From UBA10649 sp965278965 (GTDB taxonomy: Bacteria > Actinomycetota > Actinomycetes > S36-B12), in the NCBI GenBank assembly GCA_965278965.1, contig OZ257127.1, positions 3,224,001 through 3,288,000 of the forward strand: a stretch of 64,000 nt of DNA, read 5' to 3'. Both the position numbers and the translations under genes were made by a program. Positions 63,813-64,000 of this stretch are shown here, piece by piece. Under the pieces are notes generated by a model. That model was not told the DNA's origin and ran no database searches. It saw only the letters and a program-made list of their open reading frames with translations. Positions within the stretch are counted from its first letter, which is position 1, and each line of letters opens with the position of its first letter.

Positions 63813-64000
63813 GTGCCTGTGTGGACCATGCCACCCGAGACCGCCGAGCAGGAGAGGATCTGGATGGCGTTTCCGCCGTTCGGGTCCTCGATCACGGCGG
63901 ATGCTGCCTCCGCCGAGGAGGCGCACGATGCATGGGCCGCCGTCGCGAACGCGATCGCTGCCTTCGAGCCCGTCACCATGGTGTCCGATCCCGGCACCCT
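63813..64000 (+). CDS. aguA: agmatine deiminase, N-terminal part (cut by window end)
   Basis: Starts with GTG, 2 bp after the regulator stop, with AAGGAG 6-7 nt upstream. The first 62 residues read VPVWTMPPETAEQERIWMAF...WAAVANAIAAFEPVTMVSDPGT. This matches the N-terminus of agmatine deiminase (peptidyl-arginine-deiminase fold), where M-P-x-E-x-x-x-Q/H-E-R-x-W-M-A-W/F and E-P-V-x-M-x-x-x-P are the hallmark. The enzyme makes N-carbamoylputrescine and ammonia from agmatine. Same operon as the permease and TetR-nitrilase. The catalytic Cys lies beyond the window. Confidence 0.85.
   Translation, partial: MPVWTMPPETAEQERIWMAFPPFGSSITADAASAEEAHDAWAAVANAIAAFEPVTMVSDPGT

Noticed and set aside
1..64000. 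tRNA, rRNA, insertion sequences or prophage
   Set aside because: No cloverleaf-like or rRNA sequence, transposase, integrase or terminal repeat was recognised by eye. Short tRNAs cannot be fully excluded without a scan.

Overview
This 64 kb window is about 70% G+C, densely coded, and reads as the chromosome of a high-GC Actinobacterium. Supporting markers are SigR/RsrA followed by a biotin-carrier protein, a fused F420 synthase (FbiC), DUF3097, DUF222-HNH (13E12 family), an LppM-like lipoprotein and an SRAP-aroA-rsgA-hisN neighbourhood like that of mycobacteria. The secreted lysozyme-like protein and the overall gene mix suggest Nocardioidaceae (Nocardioides or Aeromicrobium type), which is an inference. 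I found no rRNA, tRNA, CRISPR array, insertion sequence or phage module.

Layout. 1-4.4 kb: end of an FtsX-type permease, a zinc-ribbon micro-protein, a secreted EEP-fold hydrolase, a chagasin-like protease inhibitor, a sirtuin and an SDR. 4.5-9.7 kb: a P450, a Cof-type phosphatase coupled to a fumarate-reductase-like flavoprotein, and a DUF222-HNH protein. 9.7-18 kb: envelope genes (PBP4-type DacB, membrane DsbA-like protein, SIMPL lipoprotein, small membrane proteins, LemA and DUF2207) plus a VOC protein and a class I methyltransferase. 18-23.2 kb: a divergent SDR and alpha/beta hydrolase pair around a tandem palindromic operator, then a translationally coupled glycosylation cassette whose first protein fuses a glycosyltransferase to a plant-like DUF579 methyltransferase. 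23.2-35 kb: two c-di-GMP proteins, a lysozyme-like secreted protein behind a CRP-type site, a LysR regulator and pyruvate carboxylase. 35-42.3 kb: 5-oxoprolinase (pxpABC), LppM-like lipoprotein, acyl-CoA synthetase, DUF3097 and exonuclease III. 42.3-49 kb: FbiC, a second P450, a CBS protein, HisN, DUF2231 and a hydrolase. 49-54.6 kb: rsgA and aroA downstream of a copper/haem periplasmic set (CopC, DyP peroxidase, PCuAC protein, membrane protein). 54.6-58 kb: FUSC-like protein, SRAP, sigR-rsrA and a biotin carrier. 58-64 kb: GNAT protein, YtcJ-like amidohydrolase and an agmatine-type locus cut by the window end.

The strongest candidate for an undescribed system is 60.8-64 kb. An NCS1 permease is coupled to a TetR regulator carrying a full-length N-carbamoylputrescine-amidase-like (nitrilase) domain whose Glu-Lys-Cys triad has been lost. 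Agmatine deiminase, which makes N-carbamoylputrescine, follows directly. This suggests a dead pathway enzyme recruited as the ligand sensor of a regulator, with a 20-bp palindrome upstream of the permease as its likely operator. Second is the glycosyltransferase-DUF579 fusion. The window also shows a recurring leaderless-promoter pattern: a -10-like hexamer 6-8 nt before the start codon in about twelve genes. It also has a perfect SigR-type promoter (GGAAT-N18-GTT) in front of sigR.
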